Shown here one piece after another: positions 9,350 to 17,666 of a stretch of DNA of 64,000 bases. The number at the start of each line of letters is the position of its first letter. Positions within the stretch are counted from its first letter, which is position 1. The stretch spans positions 10,788 to 74,787 of the forward strand of contig CAXQGL010000041.1 of NCBI GenBank assembly GCA_964223495.1. The letters run 5' to 3'. The DNA is from UBA8752 sp964223495. GTDB taxonomy: Bacteria > Bacteroidota > Bacteroidia > Flavobacteriales_D > Sanyastnellaceae. The notes beneath the pieces were generated by a model. That model saw nothing but the letters and a program-made list of their open reading frames with translations. It had not been told where the DNA came from and did no database searches. The position numbers and the translations under genes are program-made.

Positions 9350-11283
9350 CAATGGAGGACAATCCTTCGGGTCGTGGTCCGTCCGGCGGGCCCTTCGATG
9401 ACCAGCAAGGCCATGCCACGGGGCAGATCTCCCGTCCCCAGCTCCATCACCGCCGCCCCGTCGGGCCAGCGGCCCGCATCGAGCTGACGGCCGGACAGGT
9501 CCATCACGTACCATCCGATGGGTACAGTCTCCCCTTGCCATTGCACATTCAGACGGTCTCGCGCCGGATTCGGCCAGATGGCAACCCCAACCGGGACCTG
9601 TTCGGTCTCCTCGACGGCCACGAACACCTCCTCGACCCCGGCCTGCAACACGGGACGGATCATGACCGATCCCTCGATCGTGGACAGCGTCCAATCGGCG
9701 CCGAGGCCCAGCTGGTAGTGCAGCCGGGAGAAATTGAAGTCCGTGTTCTTGTCGAGTCCGATGTTCAGGGAGAACTCCCCTTCCTGAACCATGCCTACAT
9801 GAATCGTGCCCTCCACCGGAATGGGATCGTCGTACTCATAGTAGGCAAACACATCATGGCCATCCGTGAAGTAGGCCGGCTGATGGAACAGGTAATGCTC
9901 TCCCAACTCCTCACCGGGTTGACCCGCATCGTCCGACCATGCCCGAAGCAGGAAGTTGAGGTTGGACTGCTGATCGTAATACGGCGTGAAATGGATGGCC
10001 AGGCCGAACAGCGTGTCCGGGACGGCAAGGTCATACCGCATGGCGAGCTTTCCGCCACCGGAGGTCAGACCATAGGCCTTTTCGGCGGTACCATCATCAT
10101 AGGCATATTCATTCCTGAACGGCTGCACGAACACGATGCTGTCGTTGTCCGGAATGCCCACACGCTCCTGCTCCAGGATGCCGATGGCATCCTCGTAGAG
10201 GCTCACCTCGAACGTGGCTGCCGTGTCGTTGCCCGGCACGGCAAAGGCGAAACCGCTCGGCGCGACACCATTGGCTCCCACCTGGATGTAGTAAGGCGTA
10301 TTGAATTCCTCGAAAGGCGCGACGAAGGTGTTGGAGAACGGATTCAGGAAATCCTGCTCCTCCCCGGTATCCGCATTCCGAACCTTGAGTCCGCAGGTCA
10401 CATTGTCCGCCTGGAAGCCACTCATGTTGCGGTGTGCCGTCTCCATGCTGTCCCGCATGTATTCCAACGGGTTGGAGAGGAAATGGGACCACGGCATGAT
10501 GCTGTAGGGCTCGGTCACGCTGTACCGCGGCTCGGTGAAGGCAACCTCGAAAAAGCCGAGGTTGTCCGGGTTGATGTTGTCATCCAGCAACACATAGTCG
10601 ACATGCCACAGATCCACATTCCCACCGAGCGCACCGTGATTTCGGAAACGGAAGCGGAAACCATCCTGGAGGTGAATCAGCTGATCGACGTGGATGGCCG
10701 CAGCCGCGAATGAATCCATCTCGGCACCGGTGGCACCCCACACCTGACTCCAGCCGAGTTCGTCCCCGCCATCGGGGGCCAGGAACTCCACCACCAGACT
10801 GTCGTTCTCATCGGGTGCATTGCCGCGGCCACCGCCCTGATAGAAGAAAGTCAGGTGGATGTTGTCCTCCGGGGTCCGCCCGGCCAGATTGATGGGCACG
10901 GAGGTCAGGGTATCCGCCCAGCCATTGCCCTCCGGATTGAAGGCATAGGGAAAACCGTTGGCGTCCAGTCCGTCGAGCGTCCCCTGTCCTACCGTTGGCG
11001 CATTCAGGGCATAGGTGAAAGTCCGCCGCGCCGAACCATCCGACCAGCGCACCAATGCATCGGGGCCATCCTCACCGGCGAAGGTGGGTGAAGCGAAATC
11101 ATCAAAGAAGGGCAAGGAGAGACTGCCCCCTCCCCCCTGACGCATTCCGGGCTGCATCCGCACCGGTTCCACGGGAATGAACTGCAGGTCCCGCTCCACC
11201 TCTTGGGCACGCGCGGAACCAAACGCCTGCAGCAGGGTCAAGACCATCAGCAGACTCAAGGTGCGGTGTATTCGATTCTTCAT
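9349..11283 (-). CDS. Secreted protein with T9SS type A sorting tail
   Basis: A 644-residue exported protein. The start at 11283 gives the signal peptide MKNRIHRTLSLLMVLTLLQA, cleaved after SARAQ; a GTG ten codons upstream is an alternative. The middle is beta-rich, with blocks such as FFDDFASPTFAGEDGP and WHVDYVLLDDNINPDN, typical of large surface proteins with jelly-roll domains. The last 80 residues form a T9SS sorting domain: WPNPARDRLNVQWQ, then WYVMDLSGRQLDAGRW, the LPRGMALLVIEG strand and a final TTTRRIVLH. This predicts outer-membrane translocation by the machinery encoded at 0.3-6.3 kb and attachment to the cell surface. The exact role is unknown. It lies between the PASTA gene and rluD and overlaps rluD by one base. 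Confidence 0.88.
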   Translation of the reverse strand: MKNRIHRTLSLLMVLTLLQAFGSARAQEVERDLQFIPVEPVRMQPGMRQGGGGSLSLPFFDDFASPTFAGEDGPDALVRWSDGSARRTFTYALNAPTVGQGTLDGLDANGFPYAFNPEGNGWADTLTSVPINLAGRTPEDNIHLTFFYQGGGRGNAPDENDSLVVEFLAPDGGDELGWSQVWGATGAEMDSFAAAAIHVDQLIHLQDGFRFRFRNHGALGGNVDLWHVDYVLLDDNINPDNLGFFEVAFTEPRYSVTEPYSIMPWSHFLSNPLEYMRDSMETAHRNMSGFQADNVTCGLKVRNADTGEEQDFLNPFSNTFVAPFEEFNTPYYIQVGANGVAPSGFAFAVPGNDTAATFEVSLYEDAIGILEQERVGIPDNDSIVFVQPFRNEYAYDDGTAEKAYGLTSGGGKLAMRYDLAVPDTLFGLAIHFTPYYDQQSNLNFLLRAWSDDAGQPGEELGEHYLFHQPAYFTDGHDVFAYYEYDDPIPVEGTIHVGMVQEGEFSLNIGLDKNTDFNFSRLHYQLGLGADWTLSTIEGSVMIRPVLQAGVEEVFVAVEETEQVPVGVAIWPNPARDRLNVQWQGETVPIGWYVMDLSGRQLDAGRWPDGAAVMELGTGDLPRGMALLVIEGPAGRTTTRRIVLH

Positions 11284-11309
11284 CGGATGGTGGATGGGGG
11301 TCGCCCGGC

Positions 11310-12101
11310 TCACGGTGTATCGGGTACGTTGATCGGAGCAGAAAAAGTCAGGTCAATGGCTGAGCCCTCCTGGACCAAGCGTCCCGGCGTGAAGTTCGGC
11401 AACTGGGCCGAAATCAGGGCGAAGGATGAATCCAACGCATTGGCCGGCGTGAAAGCCCAGCGTGCAAATCCCATGTTGAAGCCCGCGGCACGCATGGCCT
11501 TGAGCCCTTCCGAACGGGTCATGCCCACGAGGTCGGGCAGCCCCACCTGCAATGAGGATGACGCGCCGATCACCAGCACGACCGGTGCCCCCTTGGGAAG
11601 ACGGTCCTCGGGGCCGACCTCCTGACCACGGCCATCCTCCACCCGGACCACCAGTCCGGAGAGATCCGGGGAAGGCTCGTACCGCTCGCTGAAATCAAAC
11701 CCCTTCACCTCCATCAGAATGCGGGCCACACCTGCGTCCATGCCTTCTTCCACCTCCAACCGCTCACTTGGAGGGGTGGAGCGGTACACCGTGAGGTAGA
11801 CGTTCCGGGTACCCTTGACCTCCACTCCGGGCGCCGGATCCTGCTCCACCACCCCACCGGGCATGCCCGCTGCGGCATAGAGACTGTCCATCACCACAGG
11901 CCTCAACCCGGTAGCCTCGAGGGCCATGGAAGCCTCCAGCATGTGTGTCCCGACAACAGCAGGCACGGCAATGCGCTCACTGTGGCGGGTATAGCCCCTG
12001 AGAAAGAGGTTCAGAGCCACGAAACCCACACCACCCAACACCAACGCAAGGCCCGTCTGGACCCAGAATGTGCGGCTGATGAGAAAGCGGAGCAGGCGCA
12101 T
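11310..12101 (-). CDS. PASTA-domain membrane protein
   Basis: A 263-residue protein with one N-terminal transmembrane helix (about residues 11-32, FWVQTGLALVLGGVGFVALN) and an extracytoplasmic part built of PASTA-type repeats. The repeats are recognisable from VPAVVGTHMLEASMALEATG with VVEQDPAPGVEVKGTRNVYLTV, and later from LPDLVGMTRSEGLKAMRAAG. PASTA domains bind peptidoglycan or uncrosslinked muropeptides in other bacteria; here the target is inferred. The start at 12101 gives a short basic N-terminus before the helix. The gene lies 29 bp downstream of purL on the same strand and is followed by the sorting-tail protein and rluD. Confidence 0.86.
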   Translation of the reverse strand: MRLLRFLISRTFWVQTGLALVLGGVGFVALNLFLRGYTRHSERIAVPAVVGTHMLEASMALEATGLRPVVMDSLYAAAGMPGGVVEQDPAPGVEVKGTRNVYLTVYRSTPPSERLEVEEGMDAGVARILMEVKGFDFSERYEPSPDLSGLVVRVEDGRGQEVGPEDRLPKGAPVVLVIGASSSLQVGLPDLVGMTRSEGLKAMRAAGFNMGFARWAFTPANALDSSFALISAQLPNFTPGRLVQEGSAIDLTFSAPINVPDTP

Positions 12102-12130
12102 GCGCTGATGGAACGTGGGCGGGTTGGAAA

Positions 12131-14374
12131 TTATTGGGCCATCGCTCGCGGAATGGCGGTCTCCATGGCTTCGTGGTACTCGCTCATGAAACCGTAGTGC
12201 TGTCCGTCGACGACACACTTGCCCTTGGTCGTATGCCCCAGCAAGGTCACGGGGATGCCCCCCTCCGCGAGCACATCCAGGAAATCCTCCTGATCCGTCT
12301 CCGTGGTCGTCACCACGATGCGGCCCTGTGACTCACCGAAAAGAAATGCGTCCAGCCGCACCTCGCTGTCGCTCTCCACATCGAATCCCAACCCACGCGG
12401 CGTTCCCATCTCGATCAGCGCGGTAAACAGGCCACCATCACTCACATCGTGCGCGCAGGCGATCAACCTGCGGTCAATCAGGTTACGCACCGCCTCGTGA
12501 AGCTTGACCTCGAAATCCAGATCGAAGTGGGGCGCCGGACTGTACCGGATTCCATGCACGGCGGCCAGGTATTCGGAACAACCAATGTCGTTGTGGGCCT
12601 CACCCAGCATGAAGATGAGCTCGCCTTTCTCCTTGAAGTCCAGCGTCATCTGACGTTCCACATTGTCCATCAGCCCCAGCATGCCGATCGTCGGCGTGGG
12701 ATACACCGGCTTGGCGGTACCATCCGCGTCCACCGTCTGGTTGTAGAAGCTCACGTTGCCCCCGGTGACCGGCGCATTGAAGGCACGGCAGGCATCGCCC
12801 ATGCCTTGGATGGCCCCGACGAATTGCCAATACACCTCCGGATTGTAGGGGTTCCCGAAATTCAGGCAGTTCGTGATGGCACTCGGCGTACCGCCTACGC
12901 ACGCGATGTTGCGTGCCGCTTCCGCCACGGCGATGGCGCATCCCTTGCGCGGATCGGCCTCGACGTAGCGGCCGTTGCAATCCACACTCAGGGCCAAACC
13001 CTTGCTGGCCCCCTTGATGCGGACCACGGCGGCATCGCCCGGTCGGTTCGTGGACCGGTTGACCGTGCCCACCATACTGTCATACTGCTCGTACACCCAG
13101 CGCTTGGAGGCCAGGTTCGGCCTCATCACGAGGGCCTTCGCCGTCGCCACATAGTCCTCCGGCTCGGGAACCGCATCGAAATCGAAAGCGGCGATATCCT
13201 CGAGATAGCCGGGCTCGATGTACTCCCGCTCATACACCGGAGCCCCTCCTCCGAGAATGAGACTGTCCGCCGGCACTTCACCGATGAGCTCCCCACCGTC
13301 ATAATAGCGCAAAGTGTTGCCCTCGGTGACCACCCCGATGTTCACGGCGTGCAGGTCCCACTTGTCGAAGATGGCCTCGATCTCGGCCTCGCGGCCTTTC
13401 TTGACCACCACCAGCATGCGCTCCTGGCTCTCGCTGAGCAGGATCTCGAAGGGCTCCATGTCGGCCTGCCGCTTCGGCACCAGGTCCAACCGGATGTCCA
13501 TGCCGACGCCGCCACCGCCGCTCATCTCGGAGGTCGAACAGGTGATGCCCGCGGCGCCCATATCCTGCATGCCGACCACAGCATCGCTGCCGGCGAGCTC
13601 GAGGGTGGCCTCCAGCAGGAGCTTCTCCTGGAAGGGGTCGCCCACCTGCACGGCGGGCAGATCGTCGGCGCTATCCTCGGTAATGTCCTTGGAGGCGAAG
13701 GATGCGCCCTGTATGCCGTCCTTGCCGGTATCCGAGCCCACGATGTAGACCGGATTGCCGGGTCCGCCGGCCTTGGCGCTGATGATGCGGTCCGTCTTGA
13801 CCAGTCCAACGCTCATCGCATTGACCAACGGATTGACCTGATACACCGGGTCGAAGTACACCTCGCCGCCTACAATCGGAACACCGAAGCTGTTCCCATA
13901 ATCGCCAATGCCCCGCACCACGCCGTCGAGCAGCCACTTCGTCTTGGGGTTGTCCAGATCGCCGAAGCGCAGGGAGTTGAGCTGGGCAATCGGCCGCGCG
14001 CCCATGGTGAAGATGTCGCGGTTGATGCCACCCACCCCGGTCGCTGCTCCCTGGTAAGGCTCCAGTGCACTCGGGTGGTTGTGGCTCTCGATCTTGAAGG
14101 CGCAGCCCAGGCCGTCGCCGATGTCCACGATGCCGGCGTTCTCTTCACCCGCCTTGACGAGCAGGTGCGGCCCATCCTTGGGCAGGGTCTTCAGCCACTT
14201 GATGGAGTTCTTGTAGCTGCAATGCTCGGACCACATGACCGAGTAGATGCACATCTCGGTGAAGTTGGGGGTCCTGCCGAGGATCTCGGCGATCTTGTCG
14301 AATTCCTCCGGGCGCAAACCCATGTCCTGGGCTTGCTGGAGGGTCGCTGGGGCAGTGGATGCGCGTTGGGCCAT
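12131..14374 (-). CDS. purL: Phosphoribosylformylglycinamidine synthase subunit PurL
   Basis: A 747-residue small-type PurL, the synthetase subunit that converts FGAR to FGAM in purine biosynthesis. This form needs separate PurQ (glutaminase) and PurS partners, which are not in the window. Family signatures include RTPNFTEMCIYSVMWSEHCS, SHNHPSALEPYQGAATGVGG and MGARPIAQLNSLRFG. They continue with VPIVGGEVYFDPVYQ, GMQDMGAAGITCSTSEMSG and CLNFGNPYNPEVYWQF; the C-terminal half contains CAHDVSDGGLFTALIEMG. The start is the ATG at 14374. A TACCTTCGC element sits 33 bp upstream on the same strand. Confidence 0.96.
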   Translation of the reverse strand: MAQRASTAPATLQQAQDMGLRPEEFDKIAEILGRTPNFTEMCIYSVMWSEHCSYKNSIKWLKTLPKDGPHLLVKAGEENAGIVDIGDGLGCAFKIESHNHPSALEPYQGAATGVGGINRDIFTMGARPIAQLNSLRFGDLDNPKTKWLLDGVVRGIGDYGNSFGVPIVGGEVYFDPVYQVNPLVNAMSVGLVKTDRIISAKAGGPGNPVYIVGSDTGKDGIQGASFASKDITEDSADDLPAVQVGDPFQEKLLLEATLELAGSDAVVGMQDMGAAGITCSTSEMSGGGGVGMDIRLDLVPKRQADMEPFEILLSESQERMLVVVKKGREAEIEAIFDKWDLHAVNIGVVTEGNTLRYYDGGELIGEVPADSLILGGGAPVYEREYIEPGYLEDIAAFDFDAVPEPEDYVATAKALVMRPNLASKRWVYEQYDSMVGTVNRSTNRPGDAAVVRIKGASKGLALSVDCNGRYVEADPRKGCAIAVAEAARNIACVGGTPSAITNCLNFGNPYNPEVYWQFVGAIQGMGDACRAFNAPVTGGNVSFYNQTVDADGTAKPVYPTPTIGMLGLMDNVERQMTLDFKEKGELIFMLGEAHNDIGCSEYLAAVHGIRYSPAPHFDLDFEVKLHEAVRNLIDRRLIACAHDVSDGGLFTALIEMGTPRGLGFDVESDSEVRLDAFLFGESQGRIVVTTTETDQEDFLDVLAEGGIPVTLLGHTTKGKCVVDGQHYGFMSEYHEAMETAIPRAMAQ

Positions 14375-14406
14375 GTTGCGAACGTTCGGGGGTGCGAAAT
14401 CGTTCC

Positions 14407-14415
14407 GCGAAGGTA
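14407..14415 (-). promoter_or_regulatory. Candidate -10 element upstream of purL
   Basis: On the minus strand the sequence reads TACCTTCGC, one base away from the Bacteroidota TAnnTTTG consensus. It lies 32 nt from the purL ATG in the divergent gap between purL and the DUF389 gene. The call rests on motif and position only. Confidence 0.4.
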
Positions 14416-14494
14416 GGCAGGGGTTGGTGCGTAAAGCCTAAGTTCACGCAACGGTGGTGCCCGGTTTGTGCACGTCCGGCCTCAGTTTATCCGC

Positions 14495-15973
14495 ATGTCC
14501 CCAGAGGATCCCCAATCGACTGCCGATTCCGGCGACAAAGCCAACAATGGGCGCACCGAGCAAGTCAAGCCCGGGCCTTCGATTTTCCACCGCATCCTGG
14601 CATTGCTCCGGCCCCTGGCAATCGGTCGGTTCAAGATCATAGACCTCGCGGACCCTGAACAGACCATCTCCGGAATCAAGAAGGACATCGAATTCAGGGG
14701 TTTCAACCTGTGGATTCTGGTCTTCAGCATCATCATCTGTTCCATCGGCCTCAATGTGGACTCCGCCGCAGTCGTCATCGGCGCCATGCTCATCAGTCCG
14801 CTGATGGGTCCCATCATGGGCATCGGCCTGGGATTGGGCACGAACGATGCCGCCACCTTCAAGAGCGCCTTGGGCAACCTGGCCATCGCTGCCGGCATCG
14901 CCATCCTGACCAGCGCACTGTACTTCGCATTCTCCCCGATCAACGAAGCTTCAAGCGAACTGTTGTCCAGGACCCAGCCCACCCTGCTCGATGTGGTGGT
15001 GGCGCTCTTCGGGGGTCTGGCCGGCATTCTGGCAGGCTCGCGGAAGGAGAAGTCCAATGTCATCCCGGGGGTGGCCATCGCCACGGCCCTCATGCCGCCA
15101 CTGTGCACGGCAGGCTACGGCGTCGCCAACGGAGAATGGAATTTCCTCGCAGGGGGTTTCTATCTGTTCCTGATCAATACGGCCCTCATAGCACTGGCCA
15201 CCTGGATGGTCGTGCGCTACCTGCGCTTTCCACTTCTGCATTACGTGGAGCCCGCCCTTGAACGACGCTACAAGCGTTTGTCCGCCATACTGTTCCTCGC
15301 TTTGCTCGGGCCTTCGGGCTACATCTTCTACAACATCGTGGTCGTCAGCCGTGAGGATGCCGCCTTGCACCTCTTCGTCGATGAGCACATGGACCTTGGA
15401 AACAACACCGTCTCCATGCGCATCAACAGGGAGTCGGTCCCGCCCGAACTGGAAGTCTCCATCTACGGCGGCAGCGTGACGCCAGAACAGGAGCAGCAGT
15501 GGCGCAGCAAGCTGTCGGAAATCAGTCCCGAATTCACCCTGAACCTCATCCACAATGGGGTGAACGAATCCGATCTCGAAGACATCCGGGAGCAACTGGG
15601 TTTCATGATGAACAGCTATGCGGACCTTTCGTCCAAGGATCAACGCATCGAATCCCTCAACGCCCAGTTGATCATGACGGAAGGTCAACTCCGAAAAATG
15701 GAATCGAAACTTCTTCCGGATGGCCTGGGCATGGAGATCATGCACCTCTATCCCGAAGCGACTGCCGTGCGCTGGGGCCGGATTCAAGGACAATTGCGCA
15801 CACTGACCGAGTTGCCGACGGCGACTTCCCGCATCGAGATTTCATGGTCGCAACCCATGGACCCGGAGCAACAAAGTGCGCTCGCCAACACCCTTTCGGA
15901 GTGGCTGGAAACCCGGCTTGAAGCCCCGGGACCCATCGAAGTGACGTTCATTTTTGACACCCCGGAACCTTGA
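14495..15973 (+). CDS. DUF389 / TIGR00341-type membrane protein
   Basis: A 492-residue polytopic membrane protein of the DUF389 family, whose function is not established. The hydrophobic core contains the family stretches LNVDSAAVVIGAMLISPLMG and PIMGIGLGLGTNDAATFK, and then GSRKEKSNVIPGVAIATALM with PPLCTAGYGVANGEWNFLAG. Roughly six helices span residues 75-275. The C-terminal third is soluble, with a helix around LSSKDQRIESLNAQLIMTEG. An ATG at 14495 was chosen; a GTG at 14468 in frame is possible. It runs divergently from purL, and its stop overlaps the TTG start of the next gene, so the two are probably co-translated. Confidence 0.85.
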   Translation: MSPEDPQSTADSGDKANNGRTEQVKPGPSIFHRILALLRPLAIGRFKIIDLADPEQTISGIKKDIEFRGFNLWILVFSIIICSIGLNVDSAAVVIGAMLISPLMGPIMGIGLGLGTNDAATFKSALGNLAIAAGIAILTSALYFAFSPINEASSELLSRTQPTLLDVVVALFGGLAGILAGSRKEKSNVIPGVAIATALMPPLCTAGYGVANGEWNFLAGGFYLFLINTALIALATWMVVRYLRFPLLHYVEPALERRYKRLSAILFLALLGPSGYIFYNIVVVSREDAALHLFVDEHMDLGNNTVSMRINRESVPPELEVSIYGGSVTPEQEQQWRSKLSEISPEFTLNLIHNGVNESDLEDIREQLGFMMNSYADLSSKDQRIESLNAQLIMTEGQLRKMESKLLPDGLGMEIMHLYPEATAVRWGRIQGQLRTLTELPTATSRIEISWSQPMDPEQQSALANTLSEWLETRLEAPGPIEVTFIFDTPEP

Positions 15974-16662
15974 GGGCCGCCATCAGAAAAGGACTCCAAT
16001 GGTTCAGGTGGCCATTGGGCTTCATCGCATTGGTGGGGCTCCCTGCGGCCATCATGGCTTTGTCAGGGGTCGTCGCACCCTTGCTCACACGGGAGAACTG
16101 GCCTTTCTGGCTGGGCTTCATCGGTGTATTCATCCTGTGGTTTGCATGGTGGCGCCATTCGCGTTGGGCCCGCTTCGTCACCACGATCGAACACGAATCC
16201 CTGCATGCCATTGTCGCCATGCTCAGCCTCATCCCCGTCCGGGAATTGAAGGTCAGGGAGGATGGAAGTGGTCACGTCCTGTTCGAACCGCCTGGACATT
16301 GGCTCCTCTACCTCTCACCCTATTTCATCCCGCTGCTGCTGCTGATTGAAATCGGGCTCATCCGAATGCTGCAACTGCCAGCTTCCATATCCTTCGTCCT
16401 CTATGGTGCGGTGCTCGGGTTGTCCTTGCTGGGACACCTGCGGCAAATCCATCCACGTCAAACCGACTTCAAACACGCCGGCATCCTGTTTTCAATCGCA
16501 TTCCTGCCCACGGCATTCCTGCTCGCCTATGGCGTCGCTTTCATCATCCTCGTCGGAGGTGGGCCTGACCAGGCCATTGGCTGGACATACAACTGGGGCA
16601 CGGCCACATCCGAGGACATCATGCATGTCTGGGAACTCCTGCGCAGCGCACTCCACTTCTGA
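15970..16662 (+). CDS. M50-like membrane metalloprotease family protein
   Basis: About 230 residues with six or so hydrophobic helices. After the second helix the sequence TTIEHESLHAIVAMLSL contains HExxH, the zinc-binding motif of site-2 (M50-type) intramembrane proteases, placed inside a hydrophobic segment as expected. A later polar loop, GHLRQIHPRQTDFKHAGILF, could supply a further ligand, but the classical NPDG motif was not found, so activity is uncertain. The only frame start near the N-terminus is TTG at 15970, overlapping the previous stop by three bases (TTGA). The next in-frame ATG would remove the first helix. Pairing with the DUF389 protein suggests a shared membrane function. 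Confidence 0.62.
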   Translation: MRAAIRKGLQWFRWPLGFIALVGLPAAIMALSGVVAPLLTRENWPFWLGFIGVFILWFAWWRHSRWARFVTTIEHESLHAIVAMLSLIPVRELKVREDGSGHVLFEPPGHWLLYLSPYFIPLLLLIEIGLIRMLQLPASISFVLYGAVLGLSLLGHLRQIHPRQTDFKHAGILFSIAFLPTAFLLAYGVAFIILVGGGPDQAIGWTYNWGTATSEDIMHVWELLRSALHF

Positions 16663-16691
16663 CCGCCCGCCGGATTGTGGGGGAATCGGCG

Positions 16692-17666
16692 TTATTCCCA
16701 ATCGGATACGAACCTGGCCATGTCCGACTTATGGTCGTTGTTCCACTTGATGACCTTGACCAGTTGCGTCGTGTAAATCAACCCGGCCAGACCGGCAGAC
16801 CCCCATTTCGCCTGATCGTAAGGGAGTTGGACCTCCTTCGCCGAATCCTCATCACCAAAGGGACGTGCGAGTTCTTCAGAGTAAGCCTGCATGCCGAGGT
16901 TGTGCAACAGGACCGCCGCACCGCCGAAAATGGCCATGCCCCAGAAATTGCCGTTCCCCTGCTTGGACTTCCGCTCATTGAATTCCACCGTCCAATTCTT
17001 GCATTCGCCATAGGTAACATACGGAATGCCGGAACCCGGCAGGATGGCGCTGAAGAGCATGCCCACGGCCGCAGATCGGTGTCGATATCCCACGAGGTCC
17101 ACATTTGAATCCACATCCGCACCGCTCAATTCGTGGTGCATTTCAAAATCGTAGTTGCCGGAGGGGGCCTTGAGCTCGATTGAATTCCAGCCATCCACCT
17201 GCCGCAACCGATATGCAGCGAGGTCCTTGTCCTCACCGAGGTCGTTCGTCAACGCAGTGGGCACATTGAACCACTCGTCCCTGAACTTCATGGAAAACCC
17301 GAAATGCTCACTGGAACGAATCTTGAAACGGAAGCGGTCGCCATAGAGCTCACTGACCTCCTCGGCGAAATTCCAGACGATCTTCTTCTTTCCTGCCGTC
17401 ACACCCCTTCCGACGTCTCCCGATACCGATTTCAACGGTCCAATCCACTGGTATCCGTCGTCCTCGCTGTAGTACAGCTGTATCGTCACCGGGCGGTCCG
17501 TCTTGAGCTGATAGCTCACTTCCAATTCCTCAGAAAAGTCCTTGACGTTGACCTTGTTGATGGTCTGTCCCGAAACCTGCAGTGCAGACAGCAGGACAAC
17601 AGGCAGCATCCAAATGCTCATCCGAAATGTAAACAGTGTGGGTCCCAAGTAAGCCATATCAATCAT
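16692..17666 (-). CDS. Secreted/membrane protein of the caspase operon (unknown function)
   Basis: A 324-residue protein I cannot name. A hydrophobic export segment (MSIWMLPVVLLSALQVSGQ) is followed by a beta-sandwich domain of about 90 residues: VSYQLKTDRPVTIQLYYSED, then PLKSVSGDVGRGVTAGKKKI and DRFRFKI. This pattern recurs in Bacteroidota envelope proteins. The C-terminal part has hydrophobic helices reminiscent of small envelope proteins (VGMLFSAILPGSGIPYVTYG, IFGGAAVLLHNLGMQAYS, GLAGLIYTTQLVKVI). Starts are possible at 17666, 17657 and 17621. The first overlaps the caspase stop (ATGATTGA) and was kept for coupling. It is the last gene of a three-gene operon. Confidence 0.7.
   Translation of the reverse strand: MIDMAYLGPTLFTFRMSIWMLPVVLLSALQVSGQTINKVNVKDFSEELEVSYQLKTDRPVTIQLYYSEDDGYQWIGPLKSVSGDVGRGVTAGKKKIVWNFAEEVSELYGDRFRFKIRSSEHFGFSMKFRDEWFNVPTALTNDLGEDKDLAAYRLRQVDGWNSIELKAPSGNYDFEMHHELSGADVDSNVDLVGYRHRSAAVGMLFSAILPGSGIPYVTYGECKNWTVEFNERKSKQGNGNFWGMAIFGGAAVLLHNLGMQAYSEELARPFGDEDSAKEVQLPYDQAKWGSAGLAGLIYTTQLVKVIKWNNDHKSDMARFVSDWE

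Noticed and set aside
9331..10713. 460-residue plus-strand open frame
   Set aside because: Antisense to the T9SS-tailed protein, whose signal peptide and sorting domain identify the true strand.
12449..14416. 655-residue open frame on the plus strand
   Set aside because: It is the antisense shadow of purL. The composition is His/Arg/Val-rich with no family motifs, and purL is fully recognisable on the other strand.
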